From: Scalesia atractyloides
Lineage: Eukaryota; Streptophyta; Magnoliopsida; Asterales; Asteraceae
Reading direction: 5' to 3'
DNA: 64,000 bases
Assembly: GCA_947069175.1 (NCBI GenBank)
Contig: CAMTDV010000022.1
Span: 40,653,027 to 40,717,026 of the forward strand
This document shows positions 1 to 11,260 of this stretch, in pieces. Positions within the stretch are counted from its first letter, which is position 1, and each line of letters begins with the position of its first letter. Under the pieces are notes generated by a model, which saw only the letters and a list, made by a program, of their open reading frames with translations, searched no databases and was not told the DNA's origin. Made by a program: the position numbers and the translations under genes.

Positions 1-724
1 AATCAAGCTTCAGGCTTTACATGGTTTTACTCACTAGAAACCTCACTTTCCTAGACGCAACATGAAGATCGATCTAGTTACGAAAGAGAAAGATGTGACG
101 CTCATCGTAAAAAGGCCGAAAGTAATGAAAAACATGCCTATGTTACGGATGGAGTAGGATTTCTACAAGAGCTTCAAGTGGTGGCATTATGATTCGAACA
201 CAGGAGAGGTTGTTATTTGCTTGCACCCAGATGAAGACTCATGGAAGATCACATAGGAACTAACCGAAGCCGTCATCGCTCACAAACGTATATACGGGCT
301 ATGGCGTGGCATTCGAGTACTAGACCCGATGTGGCTAGTCAATTGCACAAAGAAAGACATAGAATGCTTGTTCTACTGCAAGATTAGTTATGAAGAGAAA
401 GATAAAGAGCAAGCTCTCCAGTTTCAAAAGATTGTTAATGTCTTTACGCTAATGACATACATTCTGGATCGTCATGGAATACATCTTCGAGGAAGCTCGA
501 GGAGACTGAGCAGAAGAAGAAAGAAAAGAAGGAAGCTAGAATAGCTGAGCGTGCTCGCATAGCATCACTACGAAGATTTCAGTTTGGTAATACAGTGAAC
601 TGACCTCCTCTAATAGATCAAATGCCAATTAAAGCCACGAAGAGATTTTTTGGTCGCTAAACGTCATATGTTGAGAAGATTTTTTGAAGACCATCCAGAC
701 TGCAGCAACATCCAAGGGGGAGTT
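1..724 (+). pseudogene. Decayed 3' internal part of an LTR retrotransposon
   Basis: This stretch leads into a polypurine tract and an LTR, so it is the 3' internal end of a plus-strand retrotransposon. A broken reading frame runs from about 62 to 544, with stops near 154 and 254; the last open piece is 329-544 and ends in a lysine/arginine-rich tail. Its protein has segments such as WKIT and WLVNCTKKDIECLFYCKI, but I do not recognise a gag, protease, integrase or RNase H motif, so the function is unknown. It could be an extra 3' protein of the element or captured sequence. The 5' part of the element lies outside the window. Confidence 0.5.
713..724 (+). other. Polypurine tract of the first element
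   Basis: A purine run (AAGGGGGAG) stands just before the TG that opens the LTR. This is where plus-strand DNA synthesis is primed in LTR retrotransposons, and it fixes the orientation of the element as plus. Confidence 0.65.
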
Positions 725-1188
725 TGTTGGTGCATTATGTCTATTGCATACGTCAAGGATGTGTCGATATTGTATATAGGCTTAAACGTCATTTATATAT
801 ATGTTAATAAATGTTTTATACTTTTTGTAGTTGGCTCGTACGAGTGAGTCAGTTGGCCAGTACGAGTGGCACTCTGTCACTCGTATGAAGCAACCACTTG
901 CACGAGTCACAGCGTCTGTTTCACACACTCCAGTGCGAGTCATGTCGACTTATAAATAGAAGAGTGTTGTGTCAGAGCTAGAAGTGTTAGTTCAGTTGGT
1001 ACGGCGAAACCCTGCTGATTTGTTTACTCGCGTCTTTACTTGCACGTCAATTAATACAATTCAGAGCTGTTAAACAGTAAGATCTTTCTTGTTCATTTGT
1101 CATCCTCTCTAGTAATGAATTTCGCCTCTGCTAGTTGAGTTAGATCAGACCGTTTGCTCATCGGAGGAGCCGATACCCCGTTCACACA
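725..1188 (+). repeat. 3' LTR of a Copia-type retrotransposon
   Basis: The segment starts TGTTGG after the polypurine tract and ends at a CA at 1187-1188 (TTCACACA). It holds a TATA-box-like TATAAATA at 951-958, placed as expected for an LTR promoter. No primer-binding site follows the right edge, which fits a 3' LTR at the outer end of the element. No second copy lies in the window, so the exact ends are inferred. It contains several scattered copies of ACGAGTC/CGTACGAG-like words. Confidence 0.6.
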
Positions 1189-1360
1189 GATGATCTTAAT
1201 GAATTCGAAACACAAGCTGATGATCCAAAATGAACTCGAAACACAAGCAGATGATCTGAAACACGAGTAGAACCTTCAAATAGCACTAGCAACAGACCAG
1301 CAACAGTAACGATATAAATTTGTGTGATATCAAATCTGAGCCTTGAAACATGTTCAACAG
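1189..1360 (-). repeat. Leader remnant of a minus-strand Copia-type element, with short tandem repeats
   Basis: Between the plus-strand LTR and a minus-strand PBS lie about three imperfect copies of a unit built around GATGATCT and CGAAACACAAG (about 1189-1275). The position, downstream of a PBS on the minus strand, matches the untranslated leader of a Copia-type element. The leader of the Copia element at 15267 also carries tandem repeats. The rest of this minus-strand element is not present to the left, probably cut off by the neighbouring retrotransposon. Confidence 0.45.
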
Positions 1361-1374
1361 GCTCTGATACAAAT
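1361..1374 (-). other. tRNA-Met type primer-binding site
   Basis: On the minus strand this reads TTGTATCAGAGC directly after the LTR end, one base off the usual initiator tRNA-Met PBS (TGGTATCAGAGC). It shows that the LTR at 1375-1709 is a 5' LTR on the minus strand. Confidence 0.75.
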
Positions 1375-1709
1375 TGTAAGTCTCAAAAACCCGGATCTAA
1401 CAATATCACACTAAGCTTGATCGGTGGCGAAATCACACAACCAAGCTATAGATTCGAAAAGAAAGAAATAAGATGAAGATAGAAATGATTCAATGATTAA
1501 CTTGCATACAAAAAGTGTTTTTGTCTAATACAAGCTAATGAAAACTACTAAAGAACCCCCAATCCCTAATACATCATTTACTATATATAGTAAGGGATTA
1601 GCACACCAATACCCTAAACCCTAGGTCCATAAGCCTTCCCAAGCCCAAAATTATACAAACTAGCCCAAACATATAAAGTAATTAATGCATAAACCCTAAT
1701 GGTCTAACA
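1375..1709 (-). repeat. 5' LTR of a minus-strand Copia-type element
   Basis: Read on the minus strand it begins TGTTAGACC, has a TATA region (ACTATATATAGTA), and ends GAGACTTACA next to the PBS. It is clearly related to the LTR at 14963-15266: both share CTTGTATTAGACA, a stretch near TTAGATCCG and the terminal ACTTACA, at similar spacing. The two are therefore members of one Copia LTR family in opposite orientations. Only the leader of this copy remains. Confidence 0.7.
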
Positions 1710-3139
1710 CATTATAAATTCCATACTCTCTTTATGTTAAAAAATTTCAAAAATATAATTTCATGACTTTTATATTTTAAGCAAACCAATTTTTATATAA
1801 TTCTCTACAAAACATAATGTAATCGACAATCCAAAAGAAATCTATATGATATCTAGAAGTTCATAAAATTGACATAAACATATCTATAATGATGACAAGC
1901 AATATCATATGTCCAATTTTAATCAAACACAATCCTACATCAAAACCCAATTCTAAGACTAAAAACCCTAGAACATAAGAAATAATATTTGCATAGCAAT
2001 TACCCTATATCATATGATAGAGTGGTTTTCATAAAACTTTGAAAATCAAAGGAAATAGGTTTTAGAATTGCCTAATTTAGTGGAGATATGGAAAAGATAT
2101 CAAATAGCAAATATCCAAGCTCTTGGTGATAATCCTTTTTCCAAATTGCAACTTAAGAGGCAAATAAGTAGATGATGGATCTAAGAATTCGATGTAGATT
2201 GTATGTGGTTGTAGAGAATTGCTCAAAGTGGTTGAAACTTTTGAGTATAAAGTCTAGAGTTTTTAAATGATGCAAATGATACCTTGTTTTTCTTTTAATT
2301 TGTCTAATAATGGTCCATAAGTGTTTATTAAGTTTAGCCATCGATTTCTAATTAATTATTAAATTAATTAAATTGATGGATGTAACAGATCTAACAAATA
2401 ATGAATAAGTTTAAATAATGAAAATTTCATTTATATTTTCTAACAGATCTGACGAGTTTATTATAAGTTTAATATTTAAAACTTGAGAAATAATTAGATT
2501 AATTAAGTTAAAACACGACAGCAATATAAATAATAAGTAAAGTTTTGCATTTTCATTTCTTTCATTTTGGATCTGATTTTACAAATGAGTCGGGTTTTTC
2601 TAAAGCCTTTTTTCGCGAATTTTACACTTGCGAAGGTGGCACGGAGTGAACGGTGGGGGTTCGGAGTTAACGTTGGTGATGGTGCGGCGTGTGTTTCAGA
2701 TCAGAGAAAGAGGGAGAAAAGGGGGCGGGGTTCAGGGTGAACGGTGTTGATGATGCGACGTGTATTTATCTGGCCGATATATTAAAGTGGTGGTGGTCTA
2801 ATGTTATGGTTAATGCATAATTTTTGTATGAAAAGAAAAGTTACATGTTGCAAATTTTATGTTTTACCACCAAAGTAGTATGTTTGCTATATGTATTTTA
2901 TAAATAAATGTCATAAATAATAACATGCTCATGTATCAAATCTTTTCTGCGTTAGATTTTTGATGATCATTATTATTTGGTGAAACATAACTTATTAAAA
3001 ATAGAAAGTGTTAATTTATTAATATTATATGTTGTTTATATTACTTTTTTACACGTTTATTTATTTTATTGTTTCTTTCTATTAAATAACATCACAAAAA
3101 TAGTTATAGCTGCTACAATGGCTTTTAGCATAATAATTT
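1710..3139. other. AT-rich non-coding stretch
   Basis: I see no gene here. The sequence is AT-rich, with a GC-richer island at about 2620-2770 that holds two imperfect copies of a 40-base unit (2653-2692 and 2723-2763; shared words GGGGTTC, AACG, TGATG and CG(G/A)CGTGT). A minus-strand open frame at 2153-2341 encodes 62 residues without any recognised motif and I do not call it a gene. Confidence 0.5.
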
Positions 3140-3604
3140 TGTTAGAATAATGACCGTTGCGTCCTATGCGTTTAGACGGAAGTTTGGATAAAATAAAACT
3201 AATTAGATAGAAATTTCGGTATCATAACGCTTAGCATCATCAAATGTAAACGCTTCAATTCTATACAGAAAGAGTTTACATTGTTGACAAGCTAGAGAGA
3301 GCATCAACACATCTCTCCAGCTTGAATCCCTCTCAAATGGAATTTCACAAATTTAATCATTCTATGCGCATGATCCTAGTACACATAGGCCATTCATGAG
3401 CATGAGGATCATGTGCGAGTATGAGCTCCTCATATGAACGTATGTGCTCATGCGTGCGTATGAGCACTTCCTGACGCACATATGACTCATCTGTGCGTAT
3501 GTGTGTTCTCCTTACCATTTTGACACTCAAACCTATACATTATTCAACACACGCTTTATCTAGCATATTCTCATAGTGGCGGGCACACATAATATGCACT
3601 AACA
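3140..3604 (-). repeat. Left (3') LTR of the LARD-like element
   Basis: Opens TGTTAGAATAATGACCGTTG and closes ATGCACTAACA on the plus strand. It matches 5422-5833 along its whole length with scattered substitutions and some indels, including a segment missing in the right copy near the GCGTATGAGCAC words. Confidence 0.8.
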
Positions 3605-3616
3605 AATTCCCTCTTG
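3605..3616 (-). other. Polypurine tract of the LARD-like element
   Basis: On the minus strand this reads CAAGAGGGAATT just before the TGTTAGTGC that begins the 3' LTR. It supports minus orientation. Confidence 0.55.
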
Positions 3617-4438
3617 TACGTCATTGTCAAATCTTGATCTTTCAAATATGAGAGCCGTGTTTGAATATAATAGTAACTTCAATCAAGTGCTATTTATCTT
3701 CAATTAATTCCCCCTTGATTGATGATTTGGGCTTGCATTGCGTCCCCCCTGAAATGATTCCACACTTCAGTTATCATTTGTAATGTTCCTTACTCAATCC
3801 TTTGATTTGCTAAACGCAATCTTCATGAATAATCACCAATCTGAAATTAATCAATGTAGCTTCTTCATTTCGACGCTAACCAGATGGGTTTGGTTTTTGA
3901 AATAATTCCTAGCTTAGCTCAATCCCTTGATGTAAAAAACCCTATCAGTAATTGATAGAAACTTCGAACAACACACTAGTAAACTTCAAATATGTGAATA
4001 CCCAAAAAAATTTGAAATCCCGTCTTCCATAATCAACTTTATGCCCAACTTGAATGACTGACCAGAGTAAACAATAATTCCACAATTAGAAATCTTCATC
4101 GGATCAAGAATCATCTGATAACACACTATGATCTCTAAGAAACATTCTTCCAACGATGAAATTCATATGCTTCCTCTTTAGTCACGATAACAAATATATA
4201 GCCTTCTCCATTAGTCCCGGCAGCAACTTAATCAACAAACATCATCATTACCCAACAGTTAGTCTAGAAAACAACTCATATGCTTGAAAATTAACCATTC
4301 TGACGACTATCACAAAAATATCAGATATCTTTGAAAGCTCTCTGATATCTTTTAAGTTTCGACGATACTGATGTCTCATACCTTTGACGCTAATCCTGCT
4401 AACCGGCTTGTACAAAGACAAAGACTTCAATTTGATCA

Positions 4439-4807
4439 CTAACTAAAGTATCTGAACTTCTTATGATCATGGACTATAGAATCTAAGATCCTATACATCC
4501 TAGTCAGTTTGATCGGAGCCACCGAATACTGTTTCATATCGTCTGAATTTTTAAAAAATGCCGGAATTTCAATATATAGCCATTCTGAAATTCTATTCCT
4601 TCTCATTTTTGTAAGTTCTAACCTCTTTATCATCGTCTCTGAATTTCCAAATATTTGCCCTTCAATTTGGCAAATTCTAGTAACTCTTTTCTCTAAAAAA
4701 AACTCACTACATGGAATATGTGCCATTTTGCTCCACAAAAGTTCGTTTTCATCAATGCGGATTTTACTTTTTGGCCTATTATTCACTAAATGATAAACAT
4801 TCTGCAT
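4439..4807 (-). CDS. Unrecognised open frame inside the LARD-like element
   Basis: The frame encodes 122 residues, basic overall (for example KMRRNR and FLEKRVTRICQIEG). It overlaps by one base a second small frame at 4248-4439 (63 residues, also basic). I see no zinc knuckle, no gag signature and no catalytic motif. It is the longest frame in the element and lies centrally, so it could be a relic of a protein gene; chance is equally possible. No function is proposed. Confidence 0.2.
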   Translation of the reverse strand: MQNVYHLVNNRPKSKIRIDENELLWSKMAHIPCSEFFLEKRVTRICQIEGQIFGNSETMIKRLELTKMRRNRISEWLYIEIPAFFKNSDDMKQYSVAPIKLTRMYRILDSIVHDHKKFRYFS

Positions 4808-5407
4808 AGGTTTCTAACTACCCCATTATCTTCAACATTCTATGATTTCATCATCTTTACCATTCTCTGAATCCCCGATTGTGTCCCTGAACAACTCGTA
4901 TTTGTCGTTAAAATCTCGAAAAAAATTCTCTATCGCCAATATTTTCCTCGACACTTATCTCGTCACCACGATAAAAAATGTCTTTTCTGAGCATTTGGCT
5001 CATGCGCACGTATAACACATGCGTTTGAGCTCATTCACACGTATGAGCTCATTACGCGCATGAGATGAACGAATGAAGCCTATCCGCAAATATGAGGCTT
5101 ATGCACTTGACATCTTCTCAGACATATAGCTGATCTACACGTATGAGCTCATGCGTGACACTCATGCGCACGTATGGGCTCATCGCTCCTACATGTTGAA
5201 TTCAATTTTTCAATCCAAAGTCTTTATTTTTTCGAATTTCATTATGATTCCACCACAGACAGATGCAGAAATCAATTTTGATTAATCCTATGGCTTCAAT
5301 TTGACTTTTTCTTTGAATTCACCATCAGTTTTGATAAAAACGTATTAGCACCTTCGTTTTTAACGTCTAAACCATAAAATCATGTAGTTCGATTGAATCA
5401 GTACCGT

Positions 5408-5420
5408 AGCTCTAATACCA
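5408..5420 (-). other. Primer-binding site of the LARD-like element
   Basis: On the minus strand this reads TGGTATTAGAGCT, one base off the tRNA-Met type PBS, two bases from the LTR end. Confidence 0.7.
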
Positions 5421-5421
5421 C

Positions 5422-5833
5422 TATTAGAACATGGACCGTTGTGTCCTATGCATTTAGACGTAAGTTTGGATAAGATAAAACTAATTCAGTAAAAATTTCG
5501 GGTAGAATAATCATAAGTAGAAGCATCCATTTCATACAGAAAGAGTAGACATTCTTGACAAGCTATTGAGCATCAACAGATCTCTCTAGCTTGAATCCCT
5601 CTAAAATGGGATTTCACAAACTTAATCATTCCATGCGCATAAGCCTAGTATATATAGGCCATTCATGAGCATGAGGCTCATGTGCGAGTTTGAGTCCCTC
5701 ATACGCACGTATGTCTTATCCGTGCGTTTTAGTGTTCTCCTTACCATTTTAAACACTCAAACCTATACAATATTCAACACACGCTCTAACTAGCCTATTC
5801 GCACAGTGGTGGACGCACATAATATGCGCTAAT
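5422..5833 (-). repeat. Right (5') LTR of the LARD-like element
   Basis: Second copy of the 3140-3604 repeat (shared landmarks: CCGTTG(C/T)GTCCTATGC, AGCTTGAATCCCTCT, AGGCCATTCATGAGCATGAGG). The terminal TG has decayed to TA, and the right edge reads CTAATG where the other copy has CTAACA. Confidence 0.75.
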
Positions 5834-6022
5834 GTATTTTTTTCCTCTTATAACATTGGCTCATTAGCTTTTTTTTTTAGAAAAAAACAACTAAATAAAA
5901 AATATGATTTCTTTTTAAAGGGCGCAACACCACGTCACCACCATCATTTTTTCGCCCGTTCTCACGACACCATGTTTTTTTTATATGTTATAATTTATTT
6001 TGTTTTTTGTTGTTACGTAACA

Positions 6023-7194
6023 TGATTGTCGTAGTCTCACATAAATTTAATCCAAATACTACTAAAAGCTAGCGGTAAGTGGTTATCGAACACAGGGAGT
6101 TTGTGGAATAAGTGCTATCTAAAGTTTATACTAAGTTGTTTAATTTATCTAAAATGCAAGGAATTGAATTCAGGATTTTTAGTGTTTTGGTTTTAGATTT
6201 AAACTAATTGCAATTCAAATATTGGTTGTTTAACAAATTCGAAGCAAGTAATCATCCTAAGTTTCCGGTTTCAATTAAAACTTGTGTTTCAACTCCAACT
6301 AGAAAGAGTCACATAGATGTGAGTCGTGTTTGACTAATTGTTCGTGATAAAAGGGGAACTAAGTATTCGGATTACTACAATGCGAGGTTGTTACCCGATG
6401 ATCAATTAACCAATATCCAACCCTTAAACCCTCCTGTAATATCTCAATTATCAACGACACCAAGAACATACGATTAACGCAAAGATCAAAACATCAATCA
6501 ACAATTTACCAACAAATATCCAAACACCATAATAAACTACAAAGATTGCAAGTCTATTATTCTAGAAATCAAAGATAACAACACAATTGTTTCAAGCAAA
6601 CCTTCCACCTAGGATGATCACAATGAGTTTAGCCACTGAAGGTCTTGCAAATCATCACACGTTCAATTGTTATGTTCATATGAATCATAAACCAAAAGTA
6701 AATGTTTAGAAATTGTTTTGAACCCACAAGAACAAGTTCGCCTCTAAGCTCTGCAAAACGTTCACGAATGATTGATATGCCAAAAGACCTTAGAAAACCG
6801 AGTTAAATTGGGCAATTACACTTTTCTCGCTGCTGATCACCGTAAGCTACGGTGGTCACCATAAACTATAGTGGTCAAAATTTCCTTACGGCCCCAAGAG
6901 ACTAGTTTACGGTGCATAGAAGCATCAGACACCACCGTAAGCTACGGTGCCCACCGTAGCTTGCTGTGGAAAGCAAATTTTCCATTTTTGTTCTTTTATC
7001 AACTCTCCAAGTCTTCATCTTCATTTAGCCAAGTGCAAGCTCCCATCAAAGCACGTTAAAATCGCTTCATTGTGCTCTTTTGTACCTGCTAAGCCATATA
7101 CACCGTAGTTATCAATTCCTAATAATTAACCCAATTAAGTGCGAAATATTGATCGTTTTAAAGCACTTGAGGTTTTCCAATGGACCATCCGTCA
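6023..7194 (-). repeat. Left (3') LTR of the Athila-type element
   Basis: Runs from TGATTGTCG to CCGTCA on the plus strand and matches 11261-12422 nearly throughout. It contains a cluster of hyphenated palindromes built on ACCGTAAGCTACGGT between about 6835 and 6970. Confidence 0.88.
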
Positions 7195-7209
7195 CATCCC
7201 CACACTTGA
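7195..7209 (-). other. Polypurine tract of the Athila-type element
   Basis: On the minus strand this reads TCAAGTGTGGGGATG right before the TGACGG that starts the 3' LTR. This PPT form is typical of Athila/Tat-like elements. Confidence 0.75.
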
Positions 7210-8320
7210 CCATTGCTTGCCCCAAGCAACACATCAAAACCATTTCCAAGATTAAAAGTGATCAAAGTGTAAACCAAACACAAACATGTCGTCCAATTGT
7301 CAATTTACCATCATACTAAATGACACACCCCTCACAATAACTCTCCTCTCGGTGACAAGAAGGTACTAGCAATATTGTGCTAGATCACTCAATGCGAGTG
7401 CGTGATTGTGCAAAAATAAGCTTGTGTAATAATCAAATCTCCACCTACAAACTGCCTAATATGCTTGCAAATCAAAAGGACTTTCGGGTTGTAACGAGGC
7501 TATGTGTAAGGGTTAGAATTGGTGGGATATATGCATGTATGTAGCTCATTGAATCGACCCGGTTTATTATTACAAATAGACAAAAACAACCACTACTATT
7601 TACACAACTTCACTATCTTTTTCCTTCTTTTTTTTTCTTTTTTTAACTACAAACATTGAACAAAGTACACATACACATCAACATCAACACTACATACTAA
7701 GCTCCTAAACCGGGTCGATCAATAGGTAGAATTTTTATAGGACATAGGCTTGGGTTACAAATGAATGGTATAAAGCTCAAATTTTTGGCTACTAATGACC
7801 AAACCCCCATCCCTCTAACTACCAAGCTCATATATTTATCTTATGAGGTCCAACCCCCCAAACCCACACTCAACACACATCCAGACGAGGCTACCTAAAT
7901 GCCCTTATCATCTTCATAAGCATGTTACACTTAGGTTTCGACAAGCATATATTACACAAGTTCTATTAACACAAATCACACACTGCCACTCAAACCAAAG
8001 AATTAATTTCTAGTAAGCATCCATGAGGCCCAAAAACTAACCATGAAAGGATAAAAAGGGATACCAATGTGTCATGTGGATTAAAGTTAAATTTCAAATT
8101 TGACAATTGTTTGGCTTGGTTTAAAAATTTTCAAAATCCCAAAAATTTCCCCCATTCACACACTTGAGATACATTGACCCCAATGTATGGTTTTGAAGGA
8201 AACGATCACTAAAGCTACTTCAACCTCACCTTTAGCTCCACTCTCAAATCCCATCTTTCTTTTTTTTATAAACACATATAACACCACCAATATACCACCA
8301 ACCCATAACATGAATACCAA
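7210..8320 (-). other. Non-coding 3' region of the Athila-type element
   Basis: About 1.1 kb between the stop of the protease frame and the PPT. I see no open coding segment. It holds pyrimidine- and A-rich tracts (a T-rich run near 7620-7645) and repeated words such as AACCGGGTCGA/CGACCCGGTTTA (about 7555 and 7710). In autonomous relatives this position is occupied by pol or an env-like gene. Confidence 0.6.
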
Positions 8321-9241
8321 TCAAAATACGCCACCCTTGCACCCAACCATAAACAAAACAAAATAATGTCTACAATAATATACAAAAGAAGAACACCACC
8401 TGACATACTCAAGGTGGTTCAAATGAACCCTTGCTTTCCCATTTCTCTCCATATTCCATCCAATTTCTTGGAGAGTTTGCAGTTTCACGCCAATTGCGGT
8501 CAAATTCAGCCTCATCACCCATCTAATCCCACCATCGGGTGGTTTTCCTTTGCCCGCTTTCCTGCTCACACTAGCCTTCTTCCTTGCCTGATTTTCACCG
8601 TTCTTCAACTCAAACTTATACAACTCCACACCACGTGCAATTGACCTAACTGTGCTAACACTTGAAACATGTTCGTTAGTAGCAACTGTGTGACTCAAGT
8701 CATTAACAAGATCGTAATAAATGGATTTTGAAAACACATTAAAGTACAACTTACGATTCTCGTAGCTCATGGTGACCATTCTATTTCTGCATTCGATTTG
8801 AGCGTTTGCCATATACAAGAACGGACGACCTAACACTACCTGCGGCTGCTCATAAGTCTTTGACGGTGCGTAGTCGATCACCATAAAATCCACCGAGCAG
8901 TAAAACTCGTCCAATTGTATCACTACATCTTTCACAACCCCTCGGGGTTGCTTCCAACTCGCATCCGTGAACACCGCCGTGCTATCAATCTCGTGTAACG
9001 GACCAAAGTCGTATTGGTCTTACAAGCTACCCGGGAGAACGTTCATCCTTGCTCTGTATTCCAACAATGTTTTGCGTATCTTGAACTTCCCATCTTGAAT
9101 CGGGATAACTGGTTCCCCTACATCACTTCCACTTCTCTCGACACTTGTTTCATTCGCACCTGCACTCACATGAACAACAGAAGCAGTTAAACATTTATCA
9201 TTTTTAGGAACGAAACTTACCCCGTTAATCGGTATGTTCAT
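8321..9241 (-). pseudogene. Athila-type aspartic protease region
   Basis: Two minus-strand frames (9020-9241 and 8321-8974) cover the protease part of the polyprotein, which cleaves Gag-Pol in the virus-like particle. The second half contains VLGRPFLYMANAQIEC, matching the conserved GRPFL(A)TA.A.ID block near the end of Athila-type proteases. The active-site DTG loop is not intact in what I can read; a stop and frame change fall between the two pieces (about 8975-9020). The frame continues about 100 residues past the protease and then stops, with no reverse transcriptase following. Confidence 0.7.
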
Positions 9242-9465
9242 TGTGTTATTTGGGTTAGTTTACGTATCACTAGGAAGCTTCCTCACTCGCAAGCTGTCCC
9301 ATCTGTGTGGTTAATGATTGAATGGCTTTATCCAAAATCTCATCCTTTTGTGCCGAACATCATCCAGTTGATTCCTCCTTTGCATATTTGTTGCATGATC
9401 CGGAGCATATCCATAACTTCATTCCCACTTGATGAAGTTGGTTGCTGCTGTGGAACAAAATTTCT

Positions 9466-10276
9466 TTAAGCTCCTTGGAAATTTGGATTGGCTTGATTCG
9501 TCGGGTTCCCATAACGAAAATTGGGATGGTTCCTTAACCTGGGGTGGTATGTGTTTGAGTTCATGTTAAAATTATGACCACCCCTTTGAATAGCATTTAC
9601 CTCTTCCACTCGACCTTCAACCACACCCACCAAACACACATCCGCCACATGACCCAATTCATTACAATTAGTACAAACATCATATACCTGATTTGTTACT
9701 TGTACCCCTCCATCATCTACCACATATACTTGAAGTATTGTAATCACATGCCTTGCCCTTCTTGAAGATTGCGCTTTTCTTTTAGACGTGACTGCCATTT
9801 GCTCCAAACATGCCTAATTATCTGCTCAAAATTTGTATCAAAAGTACCATTAGTAATGGACATCAAGTCACGAGCATCTTCCAAACTTAACCCCTCGTGA
9901 AAAGCATTCAGCAACTCCCAAAGTGCAATGCCATGATGAGGACAATTTTTTAACATCATGTTAAACCTTTCAAATGCTTCATGGAATATCTCACCCGGTT
10001 GTTGTTGAAAGCTTCTCAAGCTCCGCCTAGCTTCATTAGTCTTTTGGGCCATGAAAAATTCTTCTAAAATCTTTGTTGCATGTCAGCCCATGTGTAGATT
10101 GATTCGGAGGGTAAAGTATGGAACCATCTTTTTGCCTTATCATTAAAAGAGAATTGGAAAACCAACTTGACATCATTTGAAGAAAAACCTTGCCCTCCAA
10201 TAGTGTTGTAAATAGAGTCATATGTCTCTAAATGGAAGTACGGTTCCTCCATTGCTAGCCCTTTGTATTTCGGCAA
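9466..10276 (-). pseudogene. Athila-type gag core and zinc knuckle
   Basis: Three overlapping minus-strand frames (10064-10276, 9744-10052, 9466-9807) form one decayed Gag. The first two give the retrotransposon gag domain, with YNTIGGQGFSSNDVKLVF and RSFQQQPGEIFHEAFERF followed by KNCPHHGI, typical of Athila/Ty3 Gag helices. The third carries a CCHC-like segment (CTNCNELGHVADVC) and RNHPNFRYGNPTNQ, a hallmark just after the knuckle in Athila Gag. Gag packages the element RNA and forms the particle. Frame changes near 10050 and 9760 break it. Downstream, about 9340-9450, a further frame encodes a glutamine/serine-rich segment probably belonging to the Gag C-terminus. Confidence 0.75.
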
Positions 10277-10580
10277 ACTTTGAAGTGCGGTTGTTCTAAC
10301 TTCAAATGTCCTTCCATCCCCCTACTACCTCTCGGTGATGTCTTCGCGGAGCACCCAATGGTACTCTTGGTCGACCCGCTTGCCCTTGTCTTAGCCCTTG
10401 AGGTGCATATTGTTGTTGGTATTGAGGTTGTTGCATCGGTCTTGGAAATTGAGGTTATTGATGTTGAACTTGAACTTGTTGTAAAGGCATTGGTCGTTGA
10501 AGTGGTGGCTCTTGATGACGAATTGGTTGTACTCTCGTGGGTTGCCTAACCGTTTCTTGAGCTTGTTCCATTTGTTGCCT

Positions 10581-11138
10581 TTATGGGTAACCCATTCCTC
10601 TTTGAGGTCCCAAATTACCTCCATCTCCTCCATAATAATAACTCTCTTCCTCGTATCCTCCAAATTCTGCATACCCATCATCAAACCCATCTCCTCCTAC
10701 ACCCGAAGATTGCACAAACTGAGAGGAAGGATAATGGAAACCTGGTTGGGTTGGTGGTTGAAATGCAGAGGAGGTATGAACAATGGTTGAACTTGGTGGA
10801 AATTGACTTTGTAATGGTTGTTGGGTAGAGGATGATTGACCGGAAGTCGGGAAAAAGGATGAGAATGGTGGAACCATTGATGTGGTGTTGGTTGGGTTAA
10901 CTTCATGTGTTGAAGTAGGATGGGTGGTAGGGATTGGTGGAGGTATGGATGGTGATGTTTGGCTTGTAGTGGTAGGTAATTGATCCATGGTGTTAATTGG
11001 TGAAATTTGTGTTGTAGGTGTTGTTAGTGAACCAATGATTTTGTTTTCGCGTAGCAATACCCTGTTTTGTCGCAAAGTTCGTTCGATTTCCAGATCAAAT
11101 GCCATTGGTGATAGCCTGCGCGAGCCTCTAGTATGCAT
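10581..11138 (-). pseudogene. N-terminal low-complexity part of Athila-type Gag
   Basis: This open frame of 185 residues begins close to the PBS, so it is probably the start of the Gag polyprotein. It is rich in Pro, Thr, Ser and Gln, and becomes Gly/Tyr/Asp-rich towards its end (YYYGGDGG). A stop at 10581 separates it from a Gln-rich stretch that leads into the gag core. Alternative start codons exist, and the N-terminal MHTRGSRR is only the first in-frame Met. The region is low-complexity, so homology is hard to judge by eye; position is the main argument. Confidence 0.55.
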
Positions 11139-11231
11139 GCTCTTGTAAATACCTGCACACTAATACAACCAGTGTAAACCCGGAAAATTAACAAACTAAA
11201 CTCAATCAAAGATAACACACGTTGCGCACTA

Positions 11232-11250
11232 CTCCCCGAGAACGTCGCCA
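11232..11250 (-). other. tRNA-Asp type primer-binding site
   Basis: On the minus strand this reads TGGCGACGTTCTCGGGGAG, close to the 3' end of plant tRNA-Asp (TGGCGCCGTTGCCGGGGAT), the primer usual for Athila-type elements. It lies 10 bp inside the right LTR. Confidence 0.8.
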
Positions 11251-11260
11251 AAATTTGACG

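Larger units (their letters stand above)
3140..5833 (-). mobile_element. Minus-strand LTR element without recognisable proteins (LARD-like)
   Basis: Two direct repeats of 0.4-0.5 kb bound 1.8 kb of internal sequence. A PBS-like site lies inside the right repeat and a polypurine tract inside the left one, so the element reads on the minus strand. The interior has no gag, protease or reverse transcriptase motif. It was probably mobilised by proteins of another element, as known for LARD and TRIM classes. The element is full of words built on CGCACGTATGAGCTCATGCG, in the LTRs and again at 4995-5185. I found no convincing target-site duplication. Confidence 0.7.

Noticed and set aside
2153..2341. 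Possible host first exon on the minus strand
   Set aside because: 62 residues, no motif, no splice continuation, AT-rich surroundings.
10280..10549. Plus-strand Val/Leu-rich frame resembling a membrane protein
   Set aside because: Antisense of the Gln-rich Gag linker; codon composition explains the hydrophobicity.
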